64,000 nucleotides of DNA. Source: Megaleporinus macrocephalus. Its lineage: Eukaryota; Chordata; Actinopteri; Characiformes; Anostomidae. The DNA lies in NCBI GenBank assembly GCA_021613375.1, contig CM038720.1, positions 10,722,962-10,786,961 of the forward strand, written 5' to 3'. Below the pieces are notes generated by a model. The model made no database searches and was not told the DNA's origin. It saw nothing but the letters and a program-made list of their open reading frames with translations. Positions 14,440 to 27,345 of the stretch are shown here, one piece after another (the stretch's first letter is position 1; each line of letters begins with the position of its first letter). Made by a program: the position numbers and the translations under genes.

Positions 14440-15560
14440 TTAACATGTAATCTAAAAGTAAGTACTATTGTTGCCAAAAGTATGTCAACTTTTGTTTTCA
14501 GGAATTGGTGTGATGCCACTGAGCAGCAGTGACTTCAACAAAATGGTTTCAATGTTTTTTTTGGCCCACTCCAACAGTGGGCCCACTTTACAGACCTCTT
14601 TACAAACCCATGCCTCCTCACAGAACTGCTTCCATTGTGGTGGGTTTCTAGAATGAACGCCCTCTTTATTTTCTCCCTTAATATCTATAATGGATTAAGG
14701 TCTGCTTCAATTATTCTTTGTAGAGAACCTGGTGTCTACACCCTCTATTGAGGTTTAGTTCGTGGATGGATGTCCTGGTATTCTCCTGTAGATTTTCTTG
14801 ATACAATTCTGAAATAAAAGCTCCATGAAATGATGGGAAACTGTCCTGGTCCAATATCAATAAAATAGCCCCATACTGTGATACTGCCCTCACCATGTTT
14901 CAAAATTGGAATGAGGTTCTTATGCTGGAATTTAGTGTTCCTCATTCTACCATAACCATTTTGCCTTTTCTGTTTACATAACATTATTTCTGTAGTCTGG
15001 CTCATTCAGGTGGTCTTTAAAGGTGGAAACTTTAAACGGGTGCAAATGTTATTCCTGGCTTTCTCCGTGCTATCTTTCCCTACGTCCTATTGTTCAGTGT
15101 TTGCTTGATTGTGGACTCAAGAATGTTGACATCAGCCAGCATAAACAAGACCTGCAGATCCTTGGATATTATCCTGGTGTTCTTTGTGATCCTACAGAAT
15201 ATTCTATGCTATAATCTCGTTTTTGCTGGATGACCACTCAAGGAAAAGGGAACCATGACGTTGAATGGTCTTCCAGTTAGTGGATTGGTAGATCGGTGGA
15301 TTTTCTTTGACTGGTATGACTTTCATGTTGAAGACTCAAGTTGATGGTTTTTAAAGAACACAAGGTCAGCCACACTTACATCTAATTATAAATTCAATTG
15401 ACTGAATGTCCTGACCTTAAATATTCCTGATATTTTTGGAGGTGCACATGCTTTTATCAGCAAAGACCTCTAACGTTGGATCACTTGGTTCAGTAAATGG
15501 ATGAACGCCTATATAATAGTTTGTGTAATTGGTTTAATTGGGTTCTCTTTGTTGTTGTTA
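14440..15560 (-). pseudogene. Tc1-like element relic
   Basis: On the minus strand ILKHGEGSITVWGYFIDIGPG (14,800-14,920) corresponds to the Tc1 motif KHGGGS-I-WG-F. The C-terminal part follows toward 14,500 in several frames. Stops and shifts are frequent. No clear terminal repeats or target duplication could be fixed. Confidence 0.65.
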
Positions 15561-15999
15561 TGACTTAAATGAGGACCCAATCATAGTTTTAGGTCACATT
15601 CATGTAAAAAGAACCCTTGAAAAACTACTTTTAGGAGTACAAGTATTACTGTATTGGTGCATCTCTAAGAATACAGCAGTCGGAATTGCTGCAGTGGAAT
15701 CACTTAGAAGATGATAATATTTATTCCCAGCTAGTTCAATAATTGCAGAGACATAATGAGAACAATCTGTTTCTAGGATTTGTATGCGCTTCACAAAAAC
15801 CCATCTCCCTTCCAATTTCCTCCATCCAGACTCCAGAACTGATAACAGCAGAGGCCCAGACTATCTACAATGGCTGCTTCCAGCGTTCCCCATTTCAGTA
15901 ACCTAAACCATGCTGTGGCAAAAAGACAGCACGCCACACTTCAATTTTTCATCCAGTCTGTCCGGACAGTGTGAAATTCGGCCTCACCTGCCTGCCACT

Positions 16000-16850
16000 A
16001 CTATTATGAATGTAGCCGTGCCTGCGTTATCCACCTGTTCGCGGCTGACGCGCCGTTGACCTGTGCTGATGGATCCACCCGTGCTTTTAAACCGCGCTCT
16101 CGTGTTACAAGCGCTTGTCATCTTCCTGTGCAGGGCAGTAACACGTTGGCCCAGAGATGCAGAGATGTGGTCTTACAACACAGCTGCTGCGAATGTCTTC
16201 GGACAGCTGGGAAAACTGTGCATGAGAGGGAGCAGTGACCCGTTCATGGTCAAGACTTAGCCTTTAGATTGATTTTAGGGCCAGGCCTAACAGCTGGGTG
16301 CAGAAAGTGTGATATATAAGGAGCTTATTCTACTGAACTTCTCTCTTCCACGCTTGACAGAACGTTAGGAAGCGTTTTCGTGTTTTATCATAGCTGCCAG
16401 AGCCGTCATGAAAAAATGAAGACACCCAATATTTTCTTACTGTACCTTCAAAAATTTAAGTGCGGGTCAACAGCGGGGTCAATTATCTGTCCCTCAGACG
16501 ACTGCAACATATTTTAGCATTCCATTCTCCTCTTTCTTTCGCGTCTTGCCTTTTTTTTTTTCTCCCTCGTTCGCTTCCACTTTGAGGATCCGTGTCAGCG
16601 TCACCTGAGGCAGACACGGCGAAGACGGACGGCTGTAGGACTTTGTGGTGAAACCGACGAGGAGTTCGATTATTTTCTCGAACAACTGAAGGAGCTCCCT
16701 TTCAGCGGCGCATAAAGAGAAAGCAGGAGGGGAGGAAAGGAGAAAAAAGATTTCAAAAGAGAAACGGGATCTCTCGTGCTCCACAAAGGGAATTGGCTTA
16801 AAGGGATCATTATGCCAAGAGAAAGGCCAGAGAAGAAGAAGAAGAAGAAG

Positions 16851-16885
<35 letters not shown>

Positions 16886-17110
16886 AGCAGATGGGACTTT
16901 CACACCGTGGCTGGAGGGCAACACACAAAAAAGAGGCGGGAGACCGCAAGAAGGTGGAGGTGGCCCGGATCGGGACACACGTCCCAGCTGGGCTGCCTTT
17001 GCTCGCCCGGTCTTTGGTGTATCATCCGATTTCAGAGCCTGTGAGGGGGCGACAGCTCCTTGACGGTATTGGACTGTATTGTACTGTATGTGGGCAAAGA
17101 GGATGAAAGA
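16000..17110. promoter_or_regulatory. GC- and purine-rich stretch, possible promoter or 5' exon
   Basis: Within AT-rich intergenic DNA this stretch has clusters of CG dinucleotides (16,560-16,720, for example AGACACGGCGAAGACGGACG) plus the GAA/AG run. Frames of 206 and 151 codons on the minus strand are low-complexity (Ser, Leu, Phe from the purine run) and not convincing. A TSS for a neighbouring or non-coding transcript is possible but unproven. Confidence 0.3.
16831..16880 (+). repeat. (GAA)n then (AG)n purine run
   Basis: A GAA run (about 16,831-16,851) grades into an AG run (16,855-16,880), in the middle of a GC- and purine-rich stretch (16,540-17,110). Confidence 0.95.
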
Positions 17111-17309
17111 TAATGGTATAAAGTAGTCGGTATACAAGAGGGACGCATGGGGAGTCTGAAATGGCAGGTTCTTTTTTTTAATGGGTATTTTGGGAATAAA
17201 AAGAAAGATAAAGCTTATCAAATGGCACCAAACCCGGTCTCTATATAAGAAACCATGAAAAGTTGCTGACAATGCAACAAACACTGACACCTCTTGATTT
17301 CATTCAATC

Positions 17310-18262
17310 ATTTTAAAGATACATTGCATTCCAAATTTGTGGGTATTAATATAGAATTGGGCCATAACGGTCTCCACACTTATGGGAATGCTCTCCACTA
17401 GATTTCTGGGGTGTGTCTGGTTAGTGACCATACAATCAAAAGAGCATTCGTGAAGTCAGACACTGACGTTGGATGAGAAGGCCTGGCCTGCTTTTAACGT
17501 TCCAGTTCATCCCAAAGGTGATCGATGGGGTTGAGGTCAGGACTCCACACCAAGCTCATGAAGACATGTGTTTATGGAGCTGGCTTTGTACTGGAGCAGG
17601 AAAGGGTTCCTCCCTACACTGCTGCCACAAAGCTGGAAAGATAAAAAAACATTTTAATTATATAAAATGTCATTGTCTGCTACATCATCTCTTACTGGAA
17701 CTAAGAGGCCCAAACCCTGAAAGAAAAACAAAACAAAACATTATCTATCCCTCCTCTGCTAAGCTTTACTGTTAGCACCATGCACTCTAATAGGTAGCGT
17801 TCTCCTGACATCCACCAAACCCAGATTCATCTATCAGACTGCCAGTTAGCTTTGTGCATAGTGATCTTAGGCTTGTGTCCAGCTGCCCAGTCAAGAAAAC
17901 CCATTTAATGAAACTCCCAATACAAGGTTCTTGTGCTGATGTTGCTTGCAAATGTTAAAAGTAGTGAGTGTAGTATGACAGAGAATAGGTCGGCTTGTTT
18001 GGTAAATTTCCGTGGCCTACAACTTCATAACTGAGCTGTCGTTGTTCCTGCTTCCAGTTCACAATAATAGCACTTACAGTTGGCTGGGGCAGAGCTAGCA
18101 GAGCTTGTGACAAAGGTGGTACGGCATGTTTGAAGTCACTGAGCTCTTCAATATAAAACCTTTTGCAGTGTTTCTCTATGAAGATTACAAAGCTTAATTT
18201 TAAGTGTGGCTGTAACACCTGAACTCGATATTCAGGAGGACTGTCCACATACTTTTGACCAT
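17310..18262 (-). pseudogene. Tc1-like element relic, second family
   Basis: The minus strand encodes an N-terminal fragment ELSDFKHAV, then LPQPTVSAIIVNWK (18,050-18,160), the helix-turn-helix of a Tc1 family. The + strand between 17,440 and 17,720 carries the complement of the C-terminal part (CATCCCAAAGGTGATCGATG region). One end, CCACATACTTTTGACC at 18,245, looks like a terminal repeat. The middle is partly deleted. Confidence 0.68.
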
Positions 18263-20703
18263 ACTGTGGTATTTCAAAAAGATTAATATATTTTTTTTAG
18301 AAGCAACCATAACTCTGTAACACATAATAATATAAAGGTTTTTTTATGGTAATTTGATATGTATATAATTAAATATATATATCAAATAACCATACAATAA
18401 ACTTTTTAATCCCACCCAAATGATATAACTGAAGTGTCTTGCACACACCATGAAACCATGAAGGTCACTTGTGATTATGACGCAAGACCCTTCCTAAAAA
18501 CTTACAGCTTTGTACTAAGTTAACTCATTTGCCCTATTTTGTAACATGTTATGTATTAAAAGGTTTTAAACATAATTTGTTACTGGTTTTAATATAGTTA
18601 ATGGCACAACTAATTTGCATTTATATGTGGATATAGACTTCTATTGTTGTTTATTGGGTTATGACTGAAAAAATGTTACTTTAATGGTACAAAAACTTCA
18701 GGCTTTCTTATATTTTATGTCTTCAGGGATCTTATATCTTATGTCTTCAGGGATATTGTATCTTTTTTATTGTATTTGTCCAAATGCTGTAGAATTTGGC
18801 TTCCACAGTAATTCAACAACATGATCACAAGCATGTTCTACATGGATCTGTTATTATAACCACTCTCCCATATAATACTGTACAGGCCAAGCAGAGCCTG
18901 TACTGTTATCTGTTAAATAAACAACAAAACATGTAATTTGGGTGATGTATTTATTCTTTAATACAACTAACTGTATTTAATATTGTTGATTTATCTCTCT
19001 CTAATACAGTAGAACACTGTTTTATGCTTTAATACAAAACCATGTAGTTTAGTTATATTAAGTGAACACTTCTCTGAACATTTCAGTACATTTAAGTATT
19101 TAACATGTTGAACATGTGCCAAAGTTTCATTTTATGTTTTTCTCAAATGTTAAACTCAGCAAAAGCATTACAATGCATCAGAGAGCAACCTCTACATTGT
19201 GTTTTATTGTAGAGCCATTAGCTGGTAGTTTATTATGCGTATGTGGGTGTCAGAGGAACAGCTTATCAGTTATTCTTTCTCTGTTTTTTAATGTAGCTCT
19301 TTAATAAACACGTAACTCACACATAATATCGCATTAACGAAACAACACCACTCCTCAGTTATTAATATCATGGGATATATTAAGGTGGAGTTGTCCAGAA
19401 TAGACAGTTGAAGCAACCTGATCTGTTTTTTATGTCAGCGTTTGGCCGGATAAAGCTCCGGCTCTGTTTGGCCTGCTGGCCTATAGCTCAGCGGAGGAGG
19501 CATTAATGGGGGTTGTAATGTTTAAGAGGGCCAGTGATCAAGGCCTGCTCCGGTCCAGGTGGAAACACACACAGGTCCAAAAACAGGGTCACAGACACAA
19601 AAATCTCTTCCACACATGCACGTACACATGAACACACATCCTGGAATATCGTTAGCAGCTGTGGAGCACTGCGCTCTAGACCACCAGCGATAGCCACGAT
19701 CCTCGCAGGGCTTCCGGTCAGTGCTTTTCCTGGGCGTCCACAGGATGGCAGTGAGATGCAGAGGAAAACAACCTCTCTCATTAGTGCTGATGTTTACGTT
19801 CAATGTGCCAACAGTTGCAAACATTTATAGCATCAGTGGCCTACAATGCTACAGAGATAGTACAGGCCAATCAGCACAGGCCCTTCCACAGAATTCTGCA
19901 TAATTAAAATGCTGAGATGTAAACAAAGTCTTTTGGATTAATCTGATGGCACACTCAGATGTCTTTACATTGAGTGTTCATGGGAATATGTGTCTAAAGT
20001 GTGAATATGGTCATAGGGCTATATGTATATATTATACAAATCCATCACTGAGTTTTTCATTAGTAACAGTAATGATGGTAAAAATGTGCAATTTTGCATC
20101 AAAATCCTTATTAATTACACATTTTGTAATTTTCTGACTTGCATTCATCCCTAAGAACTAAATAGGCTGCTTTTGATACTGTTCCAGTGACAGTCCAGGA
20201 TATATATATATATGTTTAATCAATATATAAAAGTCAGATGGCACAACCAATAAATCAAATCATGCAAACTGCAAAAATGCTCATAGGAATAAATGCAAAT
20301 AAACATAACTATATAAAAACACACATCATTTCCTTTTTAATTAGACTTTTTTATATTGTCATTTTTACAAAAATACTTATTTGTTATTGACCCATACACA
20401 ATAAATAAATAAACATTATTATAATATTTAAATATGGTGGTCTTTCTAAGAAGGTCACACCACCTGACACAGTATACTAAGCCATTCTAACCAAAATCTA
20501 ATTTTTTAACAAAATTTGTAAATGGGCTACTGACCTTGGCACTGCACCATGAATGTCACTTTAAACATAAAATTAAATGCATTAAGAAATTTGTGTTTTC
20601 TAATAGTTTACTTAATCAACATATATGGATATATATGTAGTTTTATATGGAATAATTTGATATATGGCTTGTATTTATTAAATTATTATGTCATCATGTC
20701 TTT

Positions 20704-20728
20704 ACACACACACACACACACACACACC
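20704..20728 (+). repeat. (AC)n microsatellite
   Basis: Twelve dinucleotides followed by an imperfect CACACAGACAGG tail. Intergenic. Confidence 0.93.
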
Positions 20729-21253
20729 CTCACACAGACAGGTACAGTACAGTGAAGACATTCTAGATCACATTGTTTTATTTCCAAAATGTGAGGAAGA
20801 TTCTGATTACCATATGGGCCAAACCCTGATCTGAAAAATATCATTAAGCAATGTTTCTGGTAAAAAAAATAGCTGAAGAGGCTTTGAACTCTTCAGACGT
20901 CTGGTTCCTATTAGCACCACTGTGAAAATATTCTCTCTAAGTTTCTCCAGAACTGATCATTGTGCATCAAACCACTCGGAATGGCTCTGTTTACATCTTA
21001 CAGCTATTTAATGTTGGAAAAATGTTAGAATTCCTCTCTTATATTTATTGGAACGAGTAACACATGCTAATTTGAAGCCTATACAAAGAAAGTGTAGTAG
21101 TGTGTACTCTATATACTTCTTCTGGGCTAATTTGAACTGGTTTTGATTGTCTGTTAGTGGTCTGTCTTTTCATGGTTGGCAGATCTTCATTGAGGAAACT
21201 GGAACGTTGAATCGAAGCACAGCATAATGCAATTATACTTGTTATGGGGAGTT

Positions 21254-21292
21254 TGTGTGTGTGTGTGTGTACGTGTGTGTGTCTGTGTGCAC
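21254..21292 (+). repeat. (GT)n microsatellite, imperfect
   Basis: A GT run with AC and CT interruptions (GTACGTGTGT, GTCTGTGTGC). Intergenic. Confidence 0.92.
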
Positions 21293-22019
21293 GCTTGGGG
21301 TTTTGTTGTAATAGAAATAGCACACTGGTGACCCCCGGGTTCATGTGTAAGTCAGGGTTCAGTGGGGGTCGTGTTGAGGAGCAGTGTTTGGGTAAGAGAT
21401 GTGGAATGTGTTTGAGCAGCCCCGAGCCAAAAGTACAAAGGTCCAAGATCCTAAATATGTCAGTCATACTCTCGAAAATAGCCTCCCAGTGTGTGCAATT
21501 TGAGAATGTCATCTCCAATTCTGCCGTTATGAATACCTCCGAGAGCTCAAAGTACACAGAAGTACAGAACCCTTTTACAAACACTACTACAGAGGAAGAG
21601 CACAATACCTAAGCCTGTGAATGGTGGTGCTGGTGAATGGGAGTGAGGTTGAGGCCACTAGGGGTCTCTCTCCCCCAGCACTTTGACTCATAAATAGAGG
21701 CCAACAGGCTGTCTATCCATTTAGACATAACACATGTTCGAAAAGATTAATAGCTGACATATGAAGGAAGGTACTTTGGTATTTCTCTAATGAAGTTATC
21801 AGTAATCTGTGAGAGTAATCAGTAAAGAAAGGACCAGCTCCTCTCTCCTTATGACAAAGTCGATCTGAACCTCAAGCCCTGCGAGCTTCAGCACAGCTCG
21901 GCTGGACCCCCCGAACTTGGATCCCTGACTGTCCAAACAGCAGACTCTCTCAATGTTTTCTCAGTGTATTACTAAAATAAATCATACTACACTTATACTA
22001 TACTTATCTCTCTTATCTT

Positions 22020-23185
22020 CAGAGGTGTCAAGTACAAATACTTCACTACCTTACTTAAGTAGACATTTTGGTTATCCATACTTTACTGGAGTGATTATTT
22101 TTCAGATGACTTTTTACTTCTACTCCTTACATTTACACTCCATTATCTGTACTTTCTACTACTTACATTTACACTCCATTATCTGTACTTTCTACTACTT
22201 ACATTTACACTCTATTATCTGTACTTTCTACTCCTTACATTTACACTCCATTATCAGTACTTTCTACTCCTTACATTTACACTTCATTATCTGTACTTTC
22301 TACTCCTTACATTTACACTCCATTATCAGTATTTTCTACTCCTTACATTTACACTCCATTATCTGTACTTTCTACTCCTTACATTTACACTCCATTATCA
22401 GTACATTCTACTCCTTACATTTACACTCCATTATCAGTACATTCTACTCCTTACATTTACACTCCATTATCAGTACTTTCTACTCCTTACATTTACACTC
22501 CATTATCTGTACTTTCTACTCCTTACATTTACACTCCATTATCAGCACTTTCTACTCCTTACATTTACACTCCATTATCAGCACTTTCTACTCCTTACAT
22601 TTTAAACATAGTCTCGTTACTCCTATTTCATTTCAGCTTGTTTTCATTCACTTACATTTACATTCCAGTAAAGATTATTGATAACATGCCTTTGAAGTTT
22701 GACTTTGTGCATCATAATACTTATAGACAACTAGTCATCATATCTTCTGCTTCATGAAACACATGTTAATGTTCAGTAGTAACAGATATGCTTCTTTAAT
22801 ATATTTACATTGTATTAAACTACATTCATTTTCAATGGGCGTATATGTGGCTGAAACAGGAAGCCTAGCGCATCCCAAATTTATCAACAGTAACATTTTA
22901 ATATAACATTATAGTCATTATGACTTTTAGAAGAATGATTTTTTAGGGGAGGTGGCCTAGTGCACTAGACCCCTGTGGTGCGACCTAAGCTGTTTTCCCT
23001 AAAGGCTTTTTTTTTCTTACATTACTTTTACTTTTATACTTTAAGTATTTCTGAAAGCAGTACTTTTACACTTTTACTGGAGTAAAAAGCTTCAGCTGAA
23101 ACTTCAACTTCTACAGAAGTATTTTTAAATCCTAGTATCTAAACTTCTACCTGAGTAATGAATGTAAATACTTTTGACACCCTTG
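22020..23185 (-). mobile_element. Non-autonomous hAT element, copy 1, with 36-bp minisatellite
   Basis: Ends are CAGAGGTGTCAAG on the left and TTGACACCCTTG on the right, an inverted pair in the CAGRGGTGTC style of hAT transposons. It is flanked by a perfect 8-bp duplication CTTATCTT at 22012-22019 and 23186-23193, the size hAT transposases make. It has no transposase frame. An internal array of a 36-bp unit fills 22116-22600. The interior at 22,620-23,000 matches copy 3 in the opposite orientation. Intergenic. Confidence 0.9.
22116..22600 (-). repeat. 36-bp minisatellite, about 13 units, inside hAT copy 1
   Basis: The unit start TACTCCTTAC recurs in exact 36-bp register from 22121 to 22589 (468 = 13 x 36). 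Units differ mainly at CTGT/CAGT in the second half. The open frame over it (LHLHSII repeats) exists only because 36 is divisible by three. Confidence 0.95.
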
Positions 23186-23193
23186 CTTATCTT

Positions 23194-25058
23194 CTAATTA
23201 TAAACACTGGCTGGGTGTTACTGGGTATTGCACTTATACTGTATTTAACCCTGTATTTTATTCTCTAATTTCTAGGTATTTCTGTCTTTTGCTAAGTATT
23301 CTTAGGTATTGCACCTGTACTGTATCTAACCTTGTATTTTGAGCTCAAGGGTAGTTTGGACTTAAACCTGTTTGTATTGAGATGCATACTCTGAACAAAC
23401 ATAAGGCACTCATGGAAGTCATTCTGGATGAGAGTGTCTGCTAAATGCTGATTTCATGGCCACATGGTGAGCAGTTTGTAAATGTGTCCCAATTTCTAAA
23501 ATAAAAACCCAACAACAGTGTGTAACAATAAGCAATGTCACTACTGAAACCTATTATTTTTTTTTAGGTTTATTTATTAACTTTTTTTCAGAAAAGATTT
23601 TTTTTGTGTACAGCTGTTCAAAGCTGTGCTTGCTAGTCATGTACTGGCTAGACTATTTGGGTTCTGCTCAAAATGAGCTAAAATTGTCACTACCAAAACA
23701 TTTAGTAACATTTAATCAAAGAAAAAGGACTATAGCCTAAAGGTCATGTCAGCTCAAAGTCCAAAATGTGTTCAACTCAAGTCTAAATTCTACATTTGTA
23801 TGTATCATACACAGATTTTGTGTACTCTGTCCTGATGTATAATAATATCTTAATTATTTTACGTAATGAAACGGCACTGAATTATATTTCTGCAAGAAAG
23901 ACTCCACGAGTAAATGAATATAATGATGTTTAATTATGGATAAGTATACAATTGGAAGGTTAGTTATTGTAAGTCATGAAGAAAGTCTTTGGCATAGGCC
24001 CAGTCCTAAGCCCAAGTCTTTAAGTGCGCAGACCCTCGCAGATCCTGCTGGATATGGACAGCAGGGGTGAGGCTTTCTCCCTGGACAACAGGACCAGGAC
24101 CCTTACTGGTGGTGTTGAGGAGGAGGATGGAGTGGTTCGAAACGCCAGCGCCTGAATGCAGCAGAGAGGAAGCGTAAGATAAATCTTTTTAAAGACAGGT
24201 GGCAGACTGCGATTGGTTGGAGTAATGAATGAAAGCTTGACGTAGCATTGGAGTCTTCCTGGCAGAACTTTCACTAAAGCTTTCATAGCAATGAAATAAA
24301 TACATTCAAGATTCAAGAGTTTTATTGTCATGTGTACAGCAGAAGAGACAGTTACATTGTACAATGAAATTCTTACTTTGCTGTTCCTCCATTCATATAT
24401 ATATATACAAAACATACGAAGTATAAGAATTTAAGTTGAAGTAAATAAAAGTATTTTTATAGTTAAAGAATAAAAAATAAAAATACATAAATACATCTAT
24501 AAATAAATAAAATCTTTTTTTTAATAAATGCATTAAATAATAAATGCAGTTTCTTATAAAAGCTTCAATAGCTGAATTGAATCACCAAATAAAATCACTG
24601 CTAATTTGCTAAAGTTTTTGAAGAAAATCAAATAAAAACTGATTGTGGATGGCACTGATTGAGAGTTAGCTTTAGGATTCACACACTTCACCTGATGGTC
24701 CATTTGTAAAACATAACATTAAACAATTAATAACTTAACTTTTGCTCATACCTTATTGTTCAATTCGATTACTAAATTGATTCATTCAATTAATAAGCAT
24801 ACATGTGCACATGTGCAGTGGGTAGCGCTGTCGCCATAAACTCCATGGAGTTTATATGTTATATGTCCCTGTGTCTGTGTGGGGTTTCCTACAGGTGCTC
24901 CCGTTTCCACCCCCAGTGCAAACACTGAGTCAGGTAAGTTGTAGATACTACATCGCCTTGAGGTATAGGTGTGTGTGTTTGCCCTGTGATGGCCTTGTGG
25001 CCTGTCTAGAGTGTTTCCAACCTTCTGCCCAATGAACACTGGGATAGTCTTCAGCATG
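23194..25058. other. Intergenic, no gene seen
   Basis: AT-rich; contains the short repeat fragment at 24.3 kb. A GC-richer patch at 24,020-24,200 gives a 131-codon minus frame without any motif I recognise. Confidence 0.5.
24302..24385 (+). repeat. Short interspersed repeat fragment
   Basis: ATTCAAGATTCAAGAGTTTT, then ATTGTCATGTGTACAG and GTACAATGAAATTCTTAC, is a phrase typical of a widespread fish short repeat. A related phrase (ATTTTATTGTCAGATTCACA) occurs at 35,438. Confidence 0.45.
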
Positions 25059-25066
25059 GGTTAGAT

Positions 25067-25212
25067 CAGGGCTGTCGAATCTTTCTGCAAGGGGCCGGTG
25101 TGGCTGCAGGTTTTCATTCCAAATGCTCACCTGATACTCAGCCTTCAACTTTGTTGGAATGAAAAAACCTGTAGCCTCACAGGCCCTTTGCGGATGAGCT
25201 TGGACGCCCCTG
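25067..25212. mobile_element. Short hAT-type MITE, 146 bp
   Basis: The left end CAGGGCTGTCGAATC and right end GGACGCCCCTG form inverted repeats of roughly 55 bp (both arms contain the complement of GGTTTTCATTCCAA). The 8-bp flanks GGTTAGAT (25059-25066) and GGTGAGAT (25213-25220) match in 7 of 8. Non-coding, intergenic. Confidence 0.82.
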
Positions 25213-25550
25213 GGTGAGATGGATGAAAGAAATGAAAAAAAAAGCAAGTCATTCAGGGTGTTTTGACAAACTTAGATTTAAAACTTGGACAAAAGCTCAG
25301 ATTTCTTTGCAGTAGTGGTAACAGGGACAACACAAATATAGACTTTTCATTTACTTTATACAATGACCAGTGGCTGGTCTCTTTTTATGTCTAATGCTGA
25401 CGACTGTCCTCATGTAAAACAGTGGACAATGTGGAGGGAAAAGGTTTTTCATGGACCATTTTGCCTTAAAACACCCTGCATTTACTACATTTCAGGCCCA
25501 AATCGTATCTGAAAAGTACAGCAAAACAATGTCTCAGGTGTCCTTCATTG

Positions 25551-25755
25551 TATTTTGCTGCTGTCCAAAGAAAAACCTCTCCAATTCTGTCCACATTTGA
25601 ACATGACAGCTGCCGTTAACATTGTGAGAAGGCCTCGTGATAAGTAGACCAATAGAAATGCTCCAAAATAGCTTGGAAAACATTCTGGTTCCACTGACTT
25701 CCACTGAAAATAAAGACTGTTTTTGAGATACTTGTTTTCTTTGGACAGCAATGAT
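25551..25755 (-). mobile_element. MITE (TATCATCGCTGTCC family), minus copy
   Basis: Opposed ends GCTGCTGTCCAAAGAAAAAC and GTTTTCTTTGGACAGCAATG enclose the complement of the family interior (GACCAATAGAAATGCTCC, AAAATAGCTTGG, ATTCTGGTTCCA). About 205 bp. Confidence 0.75.
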
Positions 25756-26374
25756 TCCATGTAATAGCTTCCTGTGAGGAAGCCTTTGTGAGGGAGGCAC
25801 TGTTTCCTATCCCCCACCACCGTGAACAATCCTGACTGTAAACATTTTAAACAGTGCATTTCGCATCACTCTGGAGTCACTCTGAAAAACAGAATCTGTG
25901 ATTCCTCTTTAAAAGTATGTCCAATATCAGATTTGTGTTTCGAGTCCAGTATGTCGTAAAAAGAGGAAGGACTGAGGAACGGACGAGAGCGGCACAATCG
26001 AGAGCTTCTATTGGATTTTGTGATCTTGATTGCTGATATGTTCTCAGATGGTAGCCTGAGGTTCTGAGAATCCCGTAAAGGCGTGCTGATGACCAGCAGG
26101 AGGTCAGATAAGCAGAGGCCGCAGGCATCAGTGTGTGATCGCTGTGGGAGAGCAAGATGGAAAGTCTCTGGACCGTGTTCCTGGAACAAGGATACTTTGA
26201 GCTCTTCTGAGAAGCAGCGTCGTTTTATTTTCTGATGTTGCAAATGCTAACAAAGAACCTCACACAGATGAAATATGTAACGTATGACGACTGTTTCTAA
26301 GTTGTTCATGTATTTGCAGTGACACCAGAGGATATTCATGGGGAACATTATTTCTGCTTGTAATATACTCTTAA
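25756..26374. other. Intergenic, no gene seen
   Basis: A 125-codon minus frame (25,866-26,243) has mixed composition but no recognisable domain, splice-paired neighbour or leader, so I leave it uncalled. Confidence 0.45.
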
Positions 26375-27345
26375 ACTCTGTTCTTAGAGTTCTAGGAAAA
26401 ACTCATCATTTACAAAAATAGTCTTTTACAAAACATCCATTAAAAAAGCCCTTTATGTAACCGGATAGGGGTCTTTCTGCGAGTCGCTCCATAGAACCCC
26501 TTTTGGGCTTTTTGTTTTTTAAAGAGTATGTTTTAGTTCTACACTGTAAAGAAAGAAAGTTGTTTTAACTTTAAAAAATTTGTGTCCATCATGCTGCCCT
26601 AACATTCGGAGTTATTTGAACTTGAAATAAAAGGTTTCTGGGCGTAAAACAAAATTCTTGTTCTATTAACTTGCTATCTGAAATGTAATTCATTTTTTAA
26701 TGTTGAAACAACTTTAGTTTCAGTTCTTCAGGGGTTCTTTAGTGAAGATAAAGGTGCTAAAAAGGGTTCTTCTATTGCTTCAAGCTTGGCATTGGGACAG
26801 TTGAAGAACCCTTTTTGATGCTACATACAACCATTTTCAAAAAGGCTCCACCCAGAACCATAAAAGACATATGCTCTCATAATGTGAAGAACACTTTCAC
26901 CATGCAAAGACACATTTAAGCATGATATGGTTCTGAATAGAACCCTTTTTGTTTAGAACCCTGTTGTATCTCCAAAATGAGGACAAAAACTTTTTAGTCT
27001 TTAGTTTTAGTGTAAGTCAATGGAACTGGAATTATTTCCTAATGATTTTGGGGCATTTCTATTGGTCCATTCATCATGAAGTTCCACACAATGTAAAAGG
27101 CAGCTGCTGTGTATAAATGATGCAGAAAAATAAAAATCTACAAAAAGATGGTTCTTTAGTAAAGACAATAATGTCATATAGAAAATGTTTGATCATAACA
27201 ATAGCAGAACCCTTTTTGGTGCTATATAGAACCATTTTTTAAAAAGGCTTTATATGGAACCAAATGGAAAACTAATCTAAAGAAACATTTTATAGTTCTA
27301 TATAGAACCCCTCGCTGTCTTTATGCTTCTAGAAGAACCATCTTT
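26375..27345. repeat. AGAACC-rich palindromic repeat cluster
   Basis: Motifs such as AAAAAGGGTTCTTCTATTG, GAAGAACCCTTTTTG, TATAGAACCATTTTT and GGTTCTTTAGT recur in both orientations across the stretch, giving repeated internal palindromes. Another copy lies at 32,225-32,440. It resembles a common fish palindromic element. The MITE fragment at 26,970 interrupts it. No gene. Confidence 0.55.
26970..27110 (+). repeat. Interior fragment of the same MITE family
   Basis: GTAAGTCAATGGAACTGGAA, then GGGGCATTTCTATTGGTCC, ATTCATCATGAAG and CACACAATGTAAAAGG match the interior of the 5.3-kb copy. Terminal repeats are missing. A similar fragment with one end (GGGACAGCGATGATATT) lies at 29,290-29,405. Confidence 0.6.

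Larger units (their letters stand above)
18263..22011. other. Intergenic, no gene seen
   Basis: Mostly AT-rich sequence with the (AC)n and (GT)n microsatellites. 19,440-19,860 is locally GC-richer (GGCCGGATAAAGCTCCGG contains a small palindrome). The 186- and 122-codon frames at 21.0-21.6 kb overlap on opposite strands and lack recognisable domains. Confidence 0.5.

Noticed and set aside
16494..17290. 151- and 206-codon minus frames
   Set aside because: Low-complexity Ser/Leu/Phe runs from the GAA/AG purine tract; the two frames overlap each other and show no domain.
21045..21612. Gene in the 186-codon minus or 122-codon plus frame
   Set aside because: The two overlap on opposite strands, include a GT microsatellite, and have no recognisable motif or splice-paired exon.
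25866..26243. 125-codon minus frame as a gene
   Set aside because: No domain, no matching exons, and it adjoins a MITE; frames of this length occur by chance in 64 kb.
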